A stretch of DNA of 64,000 bases from Tridacna crocea (GCA_943736015.1 OX031069.1:41140728-41204727); one strand, 5' to 3'; counted from the first letter of the stretch, positions 11,127 through 22,759 are shown. Made by a program: numbers and translations. The notes: generated from the letters alone by a model not told the origin.

Positions 11127-11700
11127 ATAGTTCCCGCTTACTAGTAACATAGGTAAACAGCACGTGCCATTCAACCAGATGGAAATACGACGTAATTTAA
11201 CATAGATTTAACATAGATTTCTCTGGCTTTACGTAATACTGGGCCCATATTCACCAACCTTTCTTGAGAATATTCTTAGTCTTATTCTCCAAGATTTTCT
11301 AAATTTGTAAGTAAAACAACTTCTGAATGGTTTAGCCAATCAGATGTTGTGTTACTTACAAAAGTAGAAAATTCCGAAGAATAAGACAAAGAACGTTCTT
11401 AAGAATGGTTGGTGAATATAGGCCCTGTAATGTGTTGTTATGCGGGGGGGGGGGGTACACCACGGGAAATTGCCGTAAATAACTGTACTGGATTTTGATG
11501 TAAATCCCCCTAAATGGATCTAGAAGCATAAAATAAATAGACTTTTTTCTGTGAAAGACCGAAATTTTATTTCATCTTGTGAACATCATTGATAGTATTT
11601 TTTTCACTCATGGCTGTCCCATTCGTAAAAATATTATAGATTATGTTCTCTCGATCAAATAATTTTCAAACTTTCACCGGAAAAAAAAACCAACGAAAAT
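11127..11700 (+). mobile_element. Family C element split by family D
   Basis: Forward but decayed copy: AACCAGATGGAAATACGACG, TTTACGTAATACT, then the inserted D element (11241-11426), then TGTAATGTGTTGTTATGCGG, CCACGGGAAATTGCCG and a degenerate hairpin at about 11560-11690. Uninterrupted copies read straight through this junction. Confidence 0.7.
11241..11426. mobile_element. Family D MITE inside family C
   Basis: Ends GGGCCCATATTCACCAACC and GGTTGGTGAATATAGGCCC, inner arms CTTAGTCTTATTCTCCAAGA and the converse. A second copy at 15482-15677 has the same ends. Insertion into a family C body shows D was active after that C copy landed. Confidence 0.75.
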
Positions 11701-11904
11701 CCTGTATATATTCCAACCTAAATTGTCTGGGGCAAACGCCTCAAATTTAGACAAGTCCAAAGTTTTGTCGACTAGCTGAGATTTAATCCAGCTTATATTC
11801 ACATGCAAATATTAACTCTCTCTGTACTTGTTGAGCATATTTGCATAGACTGTCACAAAATTATTACACACGATTGACTTTATTCACAAATATGGGAGAT
11901 AAAT

Positions 11905-12350
11905 GTTTATTTCTCGCTTTCCGGAAGGATATCGAGAAATAGCAGTGAAAATATTTTTCGATCTTACACTGGTACCACCAGTGAAAATTCCGATTTTCAC
12001 ATTCTTGTTGCCCAGGTTAATTGCGCGTGCCTGACAACCAGATGGGATATATGACGTCATTTACCTTACATTTCTCGCGCTTGACGTAATAATGTAATTT
12101 GTTGCTATGCGGAAGGGGTAAGCCACAGGGAATAACAGAAAAGAACTGTACTGGATTTTGATAAAGCTCCTCCCAGAAAGGGTTAAAAGCATGAAATAAA
12201 TAGAATATTTGTTGTTTTCGGTGAAAGATCGAAATTTATTTCATCTCGTGAACACCATCGGTAATATTTTCACGAGTGGCTGCGCCACTCGTGAAAATAT
12301 TACCGATGGTGTCCACTCGATAAAATAAATTTCGATCTTTCACCGAAAAA
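11905..12350 (+). mobile_element. Family C element, forward reference copy
   Basis: Body then hairpin: TTTCCGGAAGGATATCGAGA, ACTGGTACCACCAGTG (itself palindromic), TGACGTCA at 12052-12059, TTTCTCGCGCTTGACGTAA, GCCACAGGGAATAACAG, AAAGCTCCTCCCAGAAAGGG, then CGAAATTTATTTCATCTCGT with centre GAGTGGCTGCGCCACTC and the mirror ending TTCGATCTTTCACCG. No protein; class unknown. Confidence 0.75.
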
Positions 12351-12628
12351 AACCAACAACAAAGTAAATATCCTCTATATATACAAGTAGCTAAACGTAA
12401 TTCGATAAATAATAATATAAGGGATGTTTTGTACACTTATTAACGCATGGCACTGATTGGACTCCATAAATGTAAGTAAAACTTCTACAATAGCATAAAT
12501 GTTCCCATTTACATTTTCAGCACCAAACATAATTATAAACTCACAATGTTTCAAAGCTAAAAGTGCAAATCATGGAGACCTACAAAGATTTTTTTGTCTT
12601 TCAGGATTTATTAAACAATCGGAAGTCA

Positions 12629-12685
12629 GAGATCGAATATCAGACTGCACGTTCTGTGCAGTCTGATCTTGATCTATGGCGTCCG
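12629..12685. mobile_element. Family B palindrome
   Basis: GATCGAATATCAGACTGCAC, centre GTTCTG, mirror ending GATCTATGGCGTCCG; the left arm has decayed. Confidence 0.65.
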
Positions 12686-12938
12686 TAAAACCCCAATGTT
12701 CTCGATGATGACACTGAAAGAGTAAATAAATGCTGTAGATCACGTCTATTCTATAAATGTCGGCTTTAATTCGTCCAGAAGTCACGACGAGCTTTCGGTA
12801 ATTATTTTAAATTAATTAAGTGACGAATGGAATTGTTGCCTATTGTCTGCCCTTGACACTCTATTTCATTCTTTACTTTTGATGGGGACATTTTTAACTG
12901 CTTCGCTCCACGTAAATTCTAATTTCCTAAATACATCC

Positions 12939-13126
12939 GAGCTCCAGATAAGAGGGAATGATGGTTTTCTAAATCCATTATTTCTCTTTGAAACCTTTTG
13001 TTGTTGGTTCTCATTCGAATCGTATCATCGAGACGACTCTAATGAGTACCCACAACATAGGGTTTAGTGGAGAATAATTAATATCTTTAATTTTGAAATC
13101 AAAATCATTCCATCCATTTGGAGCTC
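12939..13126. mobile_element. Family G MITE
   Basis: Ends GAGCTCCAGATAAGAGGGA and TTTGGAGCTC. An inner palindrome pairs AAACCTTTTGTTGTTGG with ACCCACAACATAGGGTTT around GTATCATCGAGACGAC. Other copies: 24427-24635, 33421-33514 and 45139-45321. Confidence 0.7.
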
Positions 13127-13255
13127 ATTACATTGGTCCTTTGGTTGAATAATTCTTGCATGACCGGTTTGGTCTCTATAAAACACATAGAGCTGCATGT
13201 AATAGGTTCAAGACCTCTGAACTTTATTCGGCCCCCATGTCAGTCGTAAGATTTT

Positions 13256-13256
13256 C

Positions 13257-13290
<34 letters not shown>
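13256..13290 (+). repeat. (AAC)n microsatellite at a LINE-like tail
   Basis: About 12 AAC units. On the minus strand the preceding GTGAAAAATAAAGTATATG followed by (GTT)n looks like a retroelement 3' end with a short repeat tail; that reading is tentative. Confidence 0.6.
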
Positions 13291-13339
13291 TATACTTTAT
13301 TTTTCACTGAGGTACAAAGTTTTGTACAACATTAGCGAA

Positions 13340-13520
13340 GGAACAAAGCCAAATGAGAACATGTGAGAAAATGCTGGTAACCTGCATTTTCTCCTTTTCC
13401 TACAATGTTTTATACCCCTCACAAAACAAATAAATTTCAAATTTTCAGTCACTTTTATTTTGTCGCCTGCAAATGCTTTCGATTTGGACAAGCCTAAAAT
13501 CTTATCGTCTGGCAAAAAGA
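13340..13520. mobile_element. Family A MITE, left half lost
   Basis: Core GAGAAAATGCTGGTAACCTG with the right arm intact through TCGATTTGGACAAGCC and TCGTCTGGCAAAAAG; nothing of the left outer arm remains. Confidence 0.6.
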
Positions 13521-14002
13521 TAAGTTTACAAAGGACACCAGACGAGTTTCTTCAAGAGGAAGACAGAACTAATGACACCATTGACATTTCCTAATTGTTA
13601 CATATGAAATGATTATATATTATTTACTATTTGAATTATGCTTGAAGCTTAAAACATGCTATATTTCAAGTATAAACATGCTATATTTCAAGTCTCGAGA
13701 GTCTTTGATCCGCGTCCTTCAACTTTTTTGAACGAAATATTCAAAGTTTACGAGAAGAAGCCTTGCATTGTAACGAGTCCTAGAAGGGCATGCATGACGG
13801 AAGCAACATTTACAGAGGTCCTAATACCCATTTTCAGCGAATTTTAACTCATTTTGTCCGTATCTTATCAAACTTCAGTCATTCTTATATCTTCATGCCA
13901 GATATTGCGCTTGACTGCTTAGATTACGGTCGATAGAAAATGCATTTCGCTGAGTTGCGGCCTTCCTTGTAAACAGACTTGTCGTTTCCGGTTTTTGAAT
14001 CG

Positions 14003-14076
14003 CGGGTCATTTCTCAACGTAGAAATATGACCCGGGTCATTTTGTAAGGGAGGGTCATTTCTTTTCATTACGCCGG
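14003..14076. mobile_element. Family H MITE, half copy
   Basis: GGGTCATTTCTCAACGTAGA, ATGACCCGGGTCATTTTGTA, ends TTTTCATTACGCCGG. The left half is missing. Confidence 0.6.
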
Positions 14077-14157
14077 CTGAAAATACACTCCCACTGCATT
14101 TGAAGAAACTCTCTGGTTATCGTTTGAAATGAAGAAGAGTGAAGAAGTTTTATCCCA

Positions 14158-14386
14158 TTAACCCATTACCACACAATCCCTATTTTTGACGCCCCTGAGA
14201 AAGAAGCCTTTTGAAAACACTGTAGGAAAAGGAGAAAATGCTGGTAACCAGCATTTTCTCCTTTTCCCACAGTGTTTTCTATCCTTTCCAGAACAAATTT
14301 CAATTTTTCAGTCACTTTTAATTTATCGTCTGCAAATGCTTTCAATTTGAACCAGTCTAAAATTTTGTCGTGTGGTAAAGAGTTAA
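14158..14386. mobile_element. Family A MITE
   Basis: TTAACCCATTACCACACAAT to GTGTGGTAAAGAGTTAA. The closest relative in the window is the copy at 9348; the two share CACTGT in the arms instead of CATTGT. Confidence 0.8.
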
Positions 14387-14469
14387 AGAACTAAAGTGAA
14401 ATTTTCTACTCGATAGTAAAGACCATAATACTGCTGTTTCAAAATTATGTTTTATGGATATCTCCTCAC

Positions 14470-14534
14470 CGGACAGGGTAGATCAAGATCAGACTGCACG
14501 TTCTGTGCAGTCTGATCTTGATCTACACTGTCCG
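14470..14534. mobile_element. Family B palindrome, near perfect
   Basis: CGGACAGGGTAGATCAAGAT, CAGACTGCACGTTCTGTGCA, then the mirror to ACACTGTCCG. Only one or two mismatches in the arms. Confidence 0.75.
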
Positions 14535-14539
14535 CAACA

Positions 14540-15190
14540 GGTACATGAGTGGCGCTTGGCATCTAAAGGGTAACTAATATCCACAATATTATATGGAAAT
14601 AATTGCATATGCCAGAAAAATAAGCTTCAAAATTGTTTACTGTTGGTCGCTTGGGGGCATTTAAAGCCCCAGTAAAGTCTAAAACATAGGTAATTTTGGC
14701 GGTTTATGACTTGAAAATATAGCAGATAACCCATTACAACACAGTTGGTGGCCATAATAAAAATAGAGTGAAATTGGCTATCTTTGAAGCTTCATAGATC
14801 GCTTAATGGCATACCTTTTGCTTTCCTGTCTCTTGCTGTCTAACGTACCTCCTTAGTCATTCAAAAACATGCGTTAAAAACAACATATCAACCTATTAGG
14901 TGTTTCGCTAAATTCCAAAAATAACTGGCACCCTAGAATTTTCCCGCTCAAAAACCTTGTTCACCCCTTTAACCCCATTTTTCTGTTTCTCCAGTGACAC
15001 AATATAGTCCACTCAATATACAATAAAAACACATCTAAGTGGTCTTCCAATGCATAAGTTTGAAGCAAATCTAAATTATATTCCACTAAACCGCATTTGC
15101 TCCACGAAACAGTGCAACAAAAGTGCTACTGCAACATATCACATTGGACTACTCATGTAGTACCACGACCCGGAAGCAGTCTTGCAGTGA
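14540..15190. other. No recognisable gene
   Basis: AT-rich, no recognisable repeat apart from the SINE that follows. Confidence 0.4.
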
Positions 15191-15199
15191 TGCGACACC

Positions 15200-15478
15200 T
15201 ACGTACAAAGTTGTTGATAACCCGAGCGTGTCAGTTTTTGCATTGGCTTCCATGGCATACGTTTGCGAAAATGCTTGGGATGTGTACATTTTGAACACGA
15301 AAAAAAACTGTTTTCCCATATAATCATCATCGAAAAAATGGTCAACTGTGGTAGAGGAATGAATCCTATCGCAATGACTATCATCAATCCTCAGAAAGGA
15401 ATTAGCCAAGCCGGGGATCGAATCACGACCTCCTATTCTTAAGTCCTATATGCTTCCGACTGAGCTACCAGGTTTCGA
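15200..15478 (-). mobile_element. tRNA-derived SINE
   Basis: On the minus strand: A box TAGCTCAGTCGG (about 15456-15467) and B box GATTCGATCCC (about 15417-15427), about 30 nt apart, within a tRNA-like head. A body beginning AATTCCTTTCTGAGG follows. The copy at 21046-21139 shares the head-to-body junction (AATTCCTTTCCGAGG). The 86-codon frame in the body is not a known protein. Confidence 0.6.
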
Positions 15479-15481
15479 CCT

Positions 15482-15677
15482 GGGCCCGTATCACCAACCA
15501 TTCTTAAGAACGTTCTTGGTCTCAGTCTCCAGAATTTCTAAATTTGAAAGTAAAGTAACTTCTGATTGGCTAAACCAAATGGTTTAGCCAATCAGAAATT
15601 GTGTTACTTTCAAATTTAGAAATTCTTTGAGAAGAAGACTAAGAATATTCCTAAGAATGGTTGGTGAATACGGGCCC
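15482..15677. mobile_element. Family D MITE, near-perfect palindrome
   Basis: GGGCCCGTATCACCAACC ... GGTTGGTGAATACGGGCCC, with the centre CTAAACCAAATGGTTTAG. The arms also contain AAATTTGAAAGTAA and its mirror. It starts three bases after the SINE. Confidence 0.8.
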
Positions 15678-15717
15678 TGATCTCTCAAAAGTTATTGCAG
15701 AAATACATGTTGCAACA

Positions 15718-15905
15718 GAACGTCCGTCCGTCCGTCCGCCCGTCCTTCAGTCTGTCCGTCTGTCTGTCTCCGTGTCTCTGCCCTGTTACTCAGTCTCTGG
15801 CTTTGTCTTTCCCCGTTTTTCTGTTCCTACCTCTATCTCTGTCTCTCTATCTATCTGTCCCTCTATCTGTCCGTCTCTACTATCTGTCTGTCTCGTTCTG
15901 ATGTT
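15718..15905 (+). repeat. Pyrimidine-rich tetranucleotide tract
   Basis: CCGT repeats grade into CTGT and CTAT repeats. The frames reading through it are low complexity and are not annotated as genes. Confidence 0.75.
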
Positions 15906-16203
15906 ACGAGCGACCAACGTTGACTAGGTAGCGTGTATTTCACTATAATTGTCATAACATATGCAAAGAATTTCGACATTTGAATTGTCTTTCCATGCAA
16001 TCTTCCGCCCAGTTAGACTTCAAAAGTCATCGCAGTCGGCCCACATTATCCGCTTCCTTCACCACATTACCTTCTTGCATTTATTATCATCTTACCCTTT
16101 CATTTACAAATAAAGGACATAAGAATACGTCATACACACCTTTTCAACCATATCCGAGATATTGAGAATTTTAATCATTGGAAAGACAATCAAGACAGAG
16201 AAT

Positions 16204-16270
16204 CGGATAGTGTAGATCCAAGATCAGACTGCACTTACCGTGCAGTCTGATTTTAGGTCTACACTGTCCG
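16204..16270. mobile_element. Family B palindrome
   Basis: CGGATAGTGTAGATCCAAG to TTAGGTCTACACTGTCCG, centre GCACTTACCGTGC. Confidence 0.7.
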
Positions 16271-17000
16271 AAAATAACAAACGGAGATTTTCTTATGTTA
16301 TAGGGCTAAAGTACACGCTTTGAATTAATTATTTTACGGTGACAGCTCATTCCAACGCCTTCGCAAATTTTTCTCTGAAAAAAAAGAAATTTTCAGTCAA
16401 ACATTCTTTAAAAATCTTTGCCATATTTTTTTTTTGACAGCCATTGCATAATCACTTTTTTATTTTAAATATTTGGTCTTTATAAATATTGATGCATAGA
16501 TTTTAGCTAAACATTAATCACGGAACCGTTTCCTTGTCAAGTTTTAATACATACCAAACTCTGGAAGGCCTTTTTTTTAAAAGCTAATTCTCACTCACTC
16601 TCTTGCAAATTATTTTGACATCACCATTCTCCAAAAGGTATTAATTTTGTGCGTTGTCTGCGCATGTCATATTCTTCGAAGATTCAACCTGTCTGATATG
16701 ATGCATCACTTTCTCCAAAGTTGGGGGGGGGGCTTGTAGTAATACGCACTATGAAATAGTAATGGATAAAATGGCTTTTTTCAATACCTTTGAGGAGAGA
16801 TCAGGCCTGTTTTAGCTCCAGCTTTCTCTAAACTGCTTATCATAGTTCAATGAATCGCACCAGGTAGTGTTTTATTGAGGAAACGTTTGTTTTAATTTGA
16901 AATTCAAAGTAACGTTAGAAAGGTAGTCCGTTTCTGTATCCAGAATACCCAAATTAGGTAGGTGTGTGTTGAATTTTGTAGAATGCCATCTAGCGGGTGA
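16271..17000. other. No recognisable feature
   Basis: AT-rich, short frames, one GGGGGGGG run near 16725. Confidence 0.4.
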
Positions 17001-17002
17001 TA

Positions 17003-17095
17003 ATTCAATTCAATTCAATTCTTTATTGGTAATATAAGACCTCTGGCCCATTATACAATACATACAGACAAAAATATGTTTGCATGCAGAGTGAC
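17003..17095 (-). mobile_element. Retroelement 3' tail
   Basis: Minus strand: TAATGGGCCAGAGGTCTTAT, TTACCAATAAAG (contains AATAAA) and (AATTG)n. A short pentanucleotide tail after a polyadenylation-type hexamer is typical of LINE or dependent SINE 3' ends; no reverse transcriptase is visible upstream. Confidence 0.5.
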
Positions 17096-17099
17096 GAAG

Positions 17100-18165
17100 C
17101 AAATGTCAGAATGCCCCTTTGCGCGTGTTGCAAGCCAAATCATTTAGCAGGCTTTACGTAGTTTGAAAAATATTAATAAAAAAACGGTAAGTTGAATTCA
17201 TATTGTGATTCACTGATCATCGACGTCAAATATTTCTTTGATTCGTGACAGTGTATTTAATCAGAGGATCTCATATGATACCAATATGCAGGATCGGACA
17301 TGAGTTTGTATTTGTGAATAATTTTTACCAAACGAGTTTTTAAATCAAAGTACTGATAGTACTGAAGGCCAGGAAATTGAGGATACGAAACAACACAAGA
17401 GGACAATTTTACTTAATACAAACAGGTAGACGGAAAGGGATACAAGCGGATTCCACTAAGCCCCTGGAATTCTTGGTTTTTGAGGAGGAAATTTTGGACT
17501 GATACTAAAAAGCACCAGCCAGAAACTAATTAAGCCAGAGCTAGGCATGTGCTCACAGTTATGGGGTGGTTGATAATGGCTTAGAATACTTAGTAATTTG
17601 TCGTGCTTGTAAACAATCCCAAGTCAAAATTGAACTATTCAATCGGTGCAATACCAACTTTGGTTATCTAAATTTTCTGAGACACGTGATGTCTTGTAGT
17701 CCAGAATGACGTTATTTTTTACATTTATGACGCAAGGACATATTTATTTTTATTGATTTCAATGAAAATACATGTAAGATAGATATCAAGGTAAAATGTA
17801 ATGAATAATAAAGATTGGAGTAATATGGCAGTCGGTCATGTTGTCTCTACCTTCCACAAGTCGACGAAATTTTGAACTGGTCATATTTGAAGGAAGTTGT
17901 AGATGAAAATCCAAAGTAGTTCTTCGTGTATATTGAAAAGTAAGATTTTGGGGAAATTGGGAGGAATTGCTTGTTACAATCTAGTTCTCTTTTAGCCAAA
18001 ATATTTTCTCAATAAAATACTGTGAAAAGGTTGGATTGTTTTGGGAAAACGATTAGGCTCGGTTTACCTATTTCACTTACTTATTTTACGGACAAGTTAC
18101 AGTGACTTGAGCTTCGATATTTATATCTACATAGTATAAAAAGACGTTACTCCTAATTCATTATC
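17100..18165. other. No recognisable feature
   Basis: About 1 kb of AT-rich DNA; a few dozen codons at most in any frame. Confidence 0.4.
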
Positions 18166-18169
18166 GTTG

Positions 18170-18550
18170 TCCAAGGACAACTTGTGTCAAGCCCGCGAAC
18201 ACTTGACTCTCAAGCTTGACCTAGACTCTGGACCTGAATAAATGTTTCAAATGGAACTTGCTTGACCTAGACTCTGGACCTGAATAAATGTTTCAAACGG
18301 AACATCTACTCATGATGGAGTACAATGCATTATGCTAATTTTTACCGGAATCTATCCAAAAATGTAGGAGTTATGGTTCGGACGAAAAATTGGCCTTCAG
18401 TGTGGCCTTGATCTTGAACCTACTTGAACAAATGTTTCAAATGGCACATCTATTCGTGATGGAGGTCAATTGTGCCAAACTATTTTGAAATCCATCCAAA
18501 ATTGTAGAAGTTATGGACCGGAAATATTCGGATGCACACAAGCCCTAGTG
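18170..18550 (+). repeat. Interspersed repeat with internal duplications
   Basis: CTTGACCTAGACTCTGGACC occurs twice 48 bp apart. A looser unit of about 143 bp (ATCTAxTCxTGATGGAG, ATCCAAAA.TGTAG.AGTTATGG) then occurs twice. I remember this 'rate/dose' style repeat from bivalve genomes; it is non-coding. Confidence 0.5.
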
Positions 18551-18954
18551 AACACTAGAAATATGTGTGTCAGAGACACTGACGCTCCTGCTAAATGGTA
18601 TTGGTCACAGGTATGTCATATGACAACTAGTAGAGAGAGAGATAAAAAAAAAAAGAATACATTAAATGACAAGCGAACGACTACAGAAAAAAATTAGAAG
18701 TATTTATTTGGTTTCAAATCAAAGTCAATCAAAGACATTTTTTAAGAATCACACAGGTGTAGTCTATTTGTGACAGGTGTAAAAGGTGTGAAATACATCC
18801 TATCAGTGTGAAATAGGCAGTATAAACAATGACAAAACTACCAAATAGCTCTTGGATAAAGGAAACTGATACACATAATGTACATACTAAAGACTTTCAA
18901 AAATATTTTTATAGACAACTTGATTAACGATATGATGTTGGGGTAGATTTTTCT

Positions 18955-19150
18955 AAAATTTTATTTTGGGACGATTTCACCAAAGAAATCGTCTCCAGGG
19001 GACGATTTCTACTGAGTGATAAACATAACACGGGCCGAGCAGTTTGGGGACGATTTCTCCAGGGGCCGATTTCTCCAGCATTCCGCTGAAGTACCCTAGA
19101 TTTAGTCGATATACATAAGAAAAAGTGATAAACATAACACGGGCCAATAT
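18955..19150 (+). repeat. Short internal repeats
   Basis: GTGATAAACATAACACGGGCC occurs near 19016 and 19126. GGACGATTTCT, or close forms, occurs three times between 18968 and 19075. This may be a decayed minisatellite. Confidence 0.5.
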
Positions 19151-19173
19151 TCTATATGTAGTTTCACCCCTCA

Positions 19174-19642
19174 CAACGTACGTCAGTGTGACGTCACAGG
19201 TAGTGATATCGGACCCTTGTTATAACGTCCGTGTGCGTGTTAGGTAAGACTGTTTTTATTTTTTGTAATCGTTCCTTTTAATGATATGAAAAAGTCTTTA
19301 GACCTCCAAAGCGTACAATGCCTAGAGACTTTGTTTTTTGTCAAAACTTTTGTTAACTACTTATGCTAATGGAATAGACTTCGACCAACTATTAAAACCC
19401 AATCACTTTTTCATATTTGGTCAAAGTGTTTGTGCATATAGACATCTGCTTCCTGTCTAAAACATCAGAATATTAAATGTATTCATCTAATGTCTTTGAT
19501 AAATGCATGAGAGTCTTTGTAGTCCGTATGTATCCACCCAAGCTAGCCTCATTCTATCTTCATATCGTACTTACTTTTCAATATGGCGGACATAAGGTAC
19601 GAAAATGCGCAGGTCCGATATCACTTTCTGTGACGTAGGTTG
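19174..19642. mobile_element. Family V inverted-repeat element
   Basis: Left end ACGTCAGTGTGACGTCACAG then GTGATATCGGACC; right end GGTCCGATATCAC then TTCTGTGACGTAGGTTG. The roughly 400-bp interior shows no frame. A single copy here, so the class is unknown. Confidence 0.55.
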
Positions 19643-19889
19643 TTACCCTTGAGTTTGCTTTATTTACAATCGCATTTTAGGGAGACGCGTTTTGTGAGAC
19701 ATATGTTCAAATGTCAACACAACGTTATAGACAAACTCCGAGCAGAGTTGTCGTTCGTTACTCTCACCATACCTGAATGTGAATGATCCGGAATGCAAGA
19801 GAGAGCGTTATAGATATTAACCGTATATAGCGCGTAGGAATACACAACTTCCGGATAAAGCTAAGTTTATTAGGTCACGCCTTTTTCAG

Positions 19890-20078
19890 GTCAGTGTGAA
19901 TGACAAAGACAGGATAAAAACACACACTCGTCAGTTATTAAAGGATCGTAATACCCTTGCAATTCCATGGCATTTTGCAGATGAAAGCTTTGAGGAAGGG
20001 AAAGCATTCACACCGTGTGATAAGCAATCTCTGTATATACTTGGGAAACTAGTTGTTTTGGCGGACTCAGCGATATAG
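19890..20078 (+). CDS. Candidate 3'-terminal exon, unknown protein
   Basis: A plausible acceptor (CGCCTTTTTCAG) precedes an open frame of about 63 codons ending in TAG. It has protein-like composition (LLKDRNTLAIPWHFADESF, YILGKLVVLADSAI). No donor-side exon was found upstream and I do not recognise the family. It could also be a transposon-derived fragment. The acceptor and the frame are seen; that it is an exon is inference. Confidence 0.25.
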   Translation, partial: VSVNDKDRIKTHTRQLLKDRNTLAIPWHFADESFEEGKAFTPCDKQSLYILGKLVVLADSAI

Positions 20079-20130
20079 AGTGGACACACCGTCCAACATT
20101 TTTGTCTGAATAGGCAGCTTACGATCCCTA

Positions 20131-20166
20131 TAGGCAAGGGAATCCCTCTCAAGGGATTCCCTGGCC
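20131..20166. repeat. Short hairpin
   Basis: AGGGAATCCCT, loop CTCA, AGGGATTCCCT, extended by TAGGC/GCCTA. Confidence 0.6.
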
Positions 20167-20372
20167 TAAAAATGTTATAAAGCGAGCATCGAGCAAGCCT
20201 ATAACACGCTTTGTCGACATTTTTTTTTATTTCCTCAACAGCTTACAAATGTCAGATTTTCTTTGGTCACAAAACTGTATCTAAAGAATTACAGTGCACG
20301 ATGTGTTAAAATACATAAACATACATGTACATTCGTTTGGAAATTTACATTAAACATATTTGTGCCCATATT

Positions 20373-20615
20373 TGTGACCCATTGCGCAAAAATGGACCAT
20401 CTGGGAATTCTGTAAATCAATGAGATAAAAACAGATCAACGACAGTGCCGGTCACTTTGAGTCGGTAATTCGAAAATAATTCTATAGCAAGACCAATTTT
20501 TATACAGAAAATGTCATTAAAGCGAAAAGTGTCAACTCTGGTCAGCCTGCGCAATTTGCGCAGTCTTACCAGGGTTGACACTTTTCGCAGTTCCCAGAAG
20601 GTCCCTTTTTGCGTT
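20373..20615 (+). mobile_element. Family K MITE
   Basis: Ends TGTGACCCATTGCGCAAAAA and GTCCCTTTTTGCG. A palindrome near the right end pairs GCGAAAAGTGTCAACTCTGG with CCAGGGTTGACACTTTTCGC around CCTGCGCAATTTGCGCAG. Other copies: 28021-28275 (same orientation) and 56137-56391 (inverted). Confidence 0.7.
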
Positions 20616-21045
20616 ACGTATTAGTTACTACATTGGTTGCCATTATATACGTCTGCGAAAATGCATAGAGAAGCCCGTCGATTTTAAGGACGACACTGAT
20701 AGAGAAAACTTTTCTTATTGTTCGTGTATATTCGAACTAGGTCTTAGAGAAAGTCACGTGATAACATTGCACCTCAGCAGGGCTATGGCGTAGTGTTACA
20801 GGACTGGACTATTGTTTACAATTTCAATGTTATGTCATCGGAGAAGAAAGATTACCCGTTTTCTTACTCAGACTTATACTGTAATCTCTTCTTTCTGTCC
20901 CTGCTTTTATAGAGTTTCTACTACCAGTGTTTTGCACAATATTTCTCAAGCGCAATTGTTGCTTTCACTAGCAACCATATTCAGAAAGATTATCATTGAT
21001 GAAAAAAAAGACAGAACACGAAAAATAAAAGGACTTTTGTCGCTA

Positions 21046-21139
21046 TGAGTGTCGTCAAGCCTCGGAAAGGAATTGGTCTAGCTGTAGATTCGAATTTGCG
21101 ACTTAGTGGTTTCAAGCCCAATGCTCTTTTGACTGTGCT
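21046..21139 (-). mobile_element. tRNA-derived SINE fragment
   Basis: Minus strand: B-box-like AAATTCGAATCTA followed by the body start AATTCCTTTCCGAGG, shared with 15200-15478. The A box has eroded. Confidence 0.45.
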
Positions 21140-21369
21140 TTAACCCGTTACCACACGGCAAAATTTTAGACCTATCCTAATTGAAAAGCATTTGCAGAGG
21201 GCAATTTCAAAGTGGCTCAAATGGTGCAATTTTGCTTTAATAGGGTTGAAAACTTTGTGGAAAAAGGAGAAAATGCTGGTTACCAGCATTTTCTCCTTTT
21301 CCCACAATGTTTTCAAAAGGCTTCTTCCTCAGGGGCGTAAAAATGTCGTCATTGTGTGTAAAGGGTTAA
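21140..21369. mobile_element. Family A MITE, complete
   Basis: TTAACCCGTTACCACACGG to GTGTGTAAAGGGTTAA, with the intact left signature AATTGAAAAGCATTTGCAG. One of the best preserved copies. Confidence 0.8.
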
Positions 21370-21424
21370 GGTTTGACTTTGTACCACCTTTTTCAGGAAA
21401 AGTGCGGTATATACTTCCACTATT

Positions 21425-21642
21425 GTTTAAGGGTATATATGTACCAGCTTTCTAAAAATGCATGGGAACCAGCGACTGTTGTTTAAGGATATATATGTAC
21501 CAGCTTTCTAAAAATGCATGGGAACCAGCGACTGTTGTTTAAGGATATATATGTACCCGCTTTCTAAGAATGCATGGGGACCAGCGACTGTTGTTTAAGG
21601 ATATATATGTACCAGCTTTCTAAGAATGCATGGGAACCAGCG
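21425..21642 (+). repeat. Four tandem copies of a 56-bp unit
   Basis: GTTTAAGG(A/G)TATATATGTA starts at 21425, 21481, 21537 and 21593, with only a few substitutions among copies (ACCAGC/ACCCGC, AAAAATG/AAGAATG). Confidence 0.9.
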
Positions 21643-21732
21643 GTGGGCCATTCGAAGATTAGTCCTTTGGTTATATCATGAAACTGAAATCTCGTGAGGC
21701 GTTGCTAATCACCGAAGAACCAGGCATACCTA

Positions 21733-22231
21733 TTTCCTGCATGGCTTCGTCCCGATTTAAATAAATACCTGACTCCTGCGTCAGAGACATACCTATTTGG
21801 CTCAGTGGTTAAGGTATTGGCCTTTCGTCTGGGAGTACTGAGGTTGGAATCCCGCCAGGTCCCTTATTTCTGCCATGCACTTATTCATTTGTTTCTTTGT
21901 TACGGACTTTGTTGGTAAGATGGGGGCTCGTCCGGGATTGGCCATTGAGCCATATGTTTTTTGTCCAAAAATGGAACTTCCTGCCCAATAAGACTTTGAG
22001 TCATCAATGAATGATGACTTTAAGAGGGGGTGTATTACGGGAGACCTCTCCTTCCTGCATGGCATTGTCTCGATTTAAATACAATACCGCGTCAGAGAGA
22101 TACCTATTTGGCCCAGTAGTTAAGGTATTGGCCTTTCGTCCGGGAGTTCTGGGGTTCGAATCCCGTCCGGTCCCTTATTTCTGCCATGCATTTATTCATT
22201 TGTTTCTTTGTTACGGACTTTGTTCGTAAGA
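21733..22231 (+). mobile_element. TRIM-like LTR element, 5' truncated
   Basis: Truncated LTR (21733-21920), exact PBS TGGGGGCTCGTCCGGGAT at 21921-21938, about 112-bp interior with GTCATCA/TGATGAC hairpin, polypurine TTAAGAGGGGGTG, then a second LTR (22033-22231) starting TATTACGG and ending GTTCGTAAGA. The second LTR keeps A-box-like TGGCCCAGTAG (22109-22119) and a perfect B box GGTTCGAATCC (22153-22163). Confidence 0.8.
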
Positions 22232-22755
22232 CTATGGTTTGGTTTGGTCCCACATCTTGCACTTAGCGCACTTTCCCTCGTAAGATAACTGATAACCTTC
22301 TAAGCTCCGGCAACCGATATCGACGATAAATTAACAGAAAATCAAACAATCACCTATTTAAGGATACACGAGGACTACTCAACTTTCATAGATATAGGGC
22401 ACTAGGCCACAAAACTAATCAGGTAAACTGTAAAAATGCAATGCAAATTAAGGAAGCCTATCTGGGACATTTTAAGTTATGGTCTTTTCTAAGTCAAGCT
22501 TAGTACCTGTGAATCTAGAAATATGAGTTTGAATAAGTGAGCTTGCGCTTTGATATGGCTGAAATAACATTAAAAACAACGTTAAATTTTGTTGAAAGTT
22601 TGTTTTTGTAACAGTTTAGCTATATACATGTATTTCAAAATGAGTACATTTAACACTTAAGTCACTGAAATCAAAAATCGGAACTTTTAAGTCCATCCTT
22701 TTATCCCCAGTGTCAAGATGTTTTACTTCTTATTTTTGGGGAGGAAAATCCTGCA
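22232..22755. other. No recognisable feature
   Basis: AT-rich intervening DNA. Confidence 0.4.
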
Positions 22756-22759
22756 ATTT

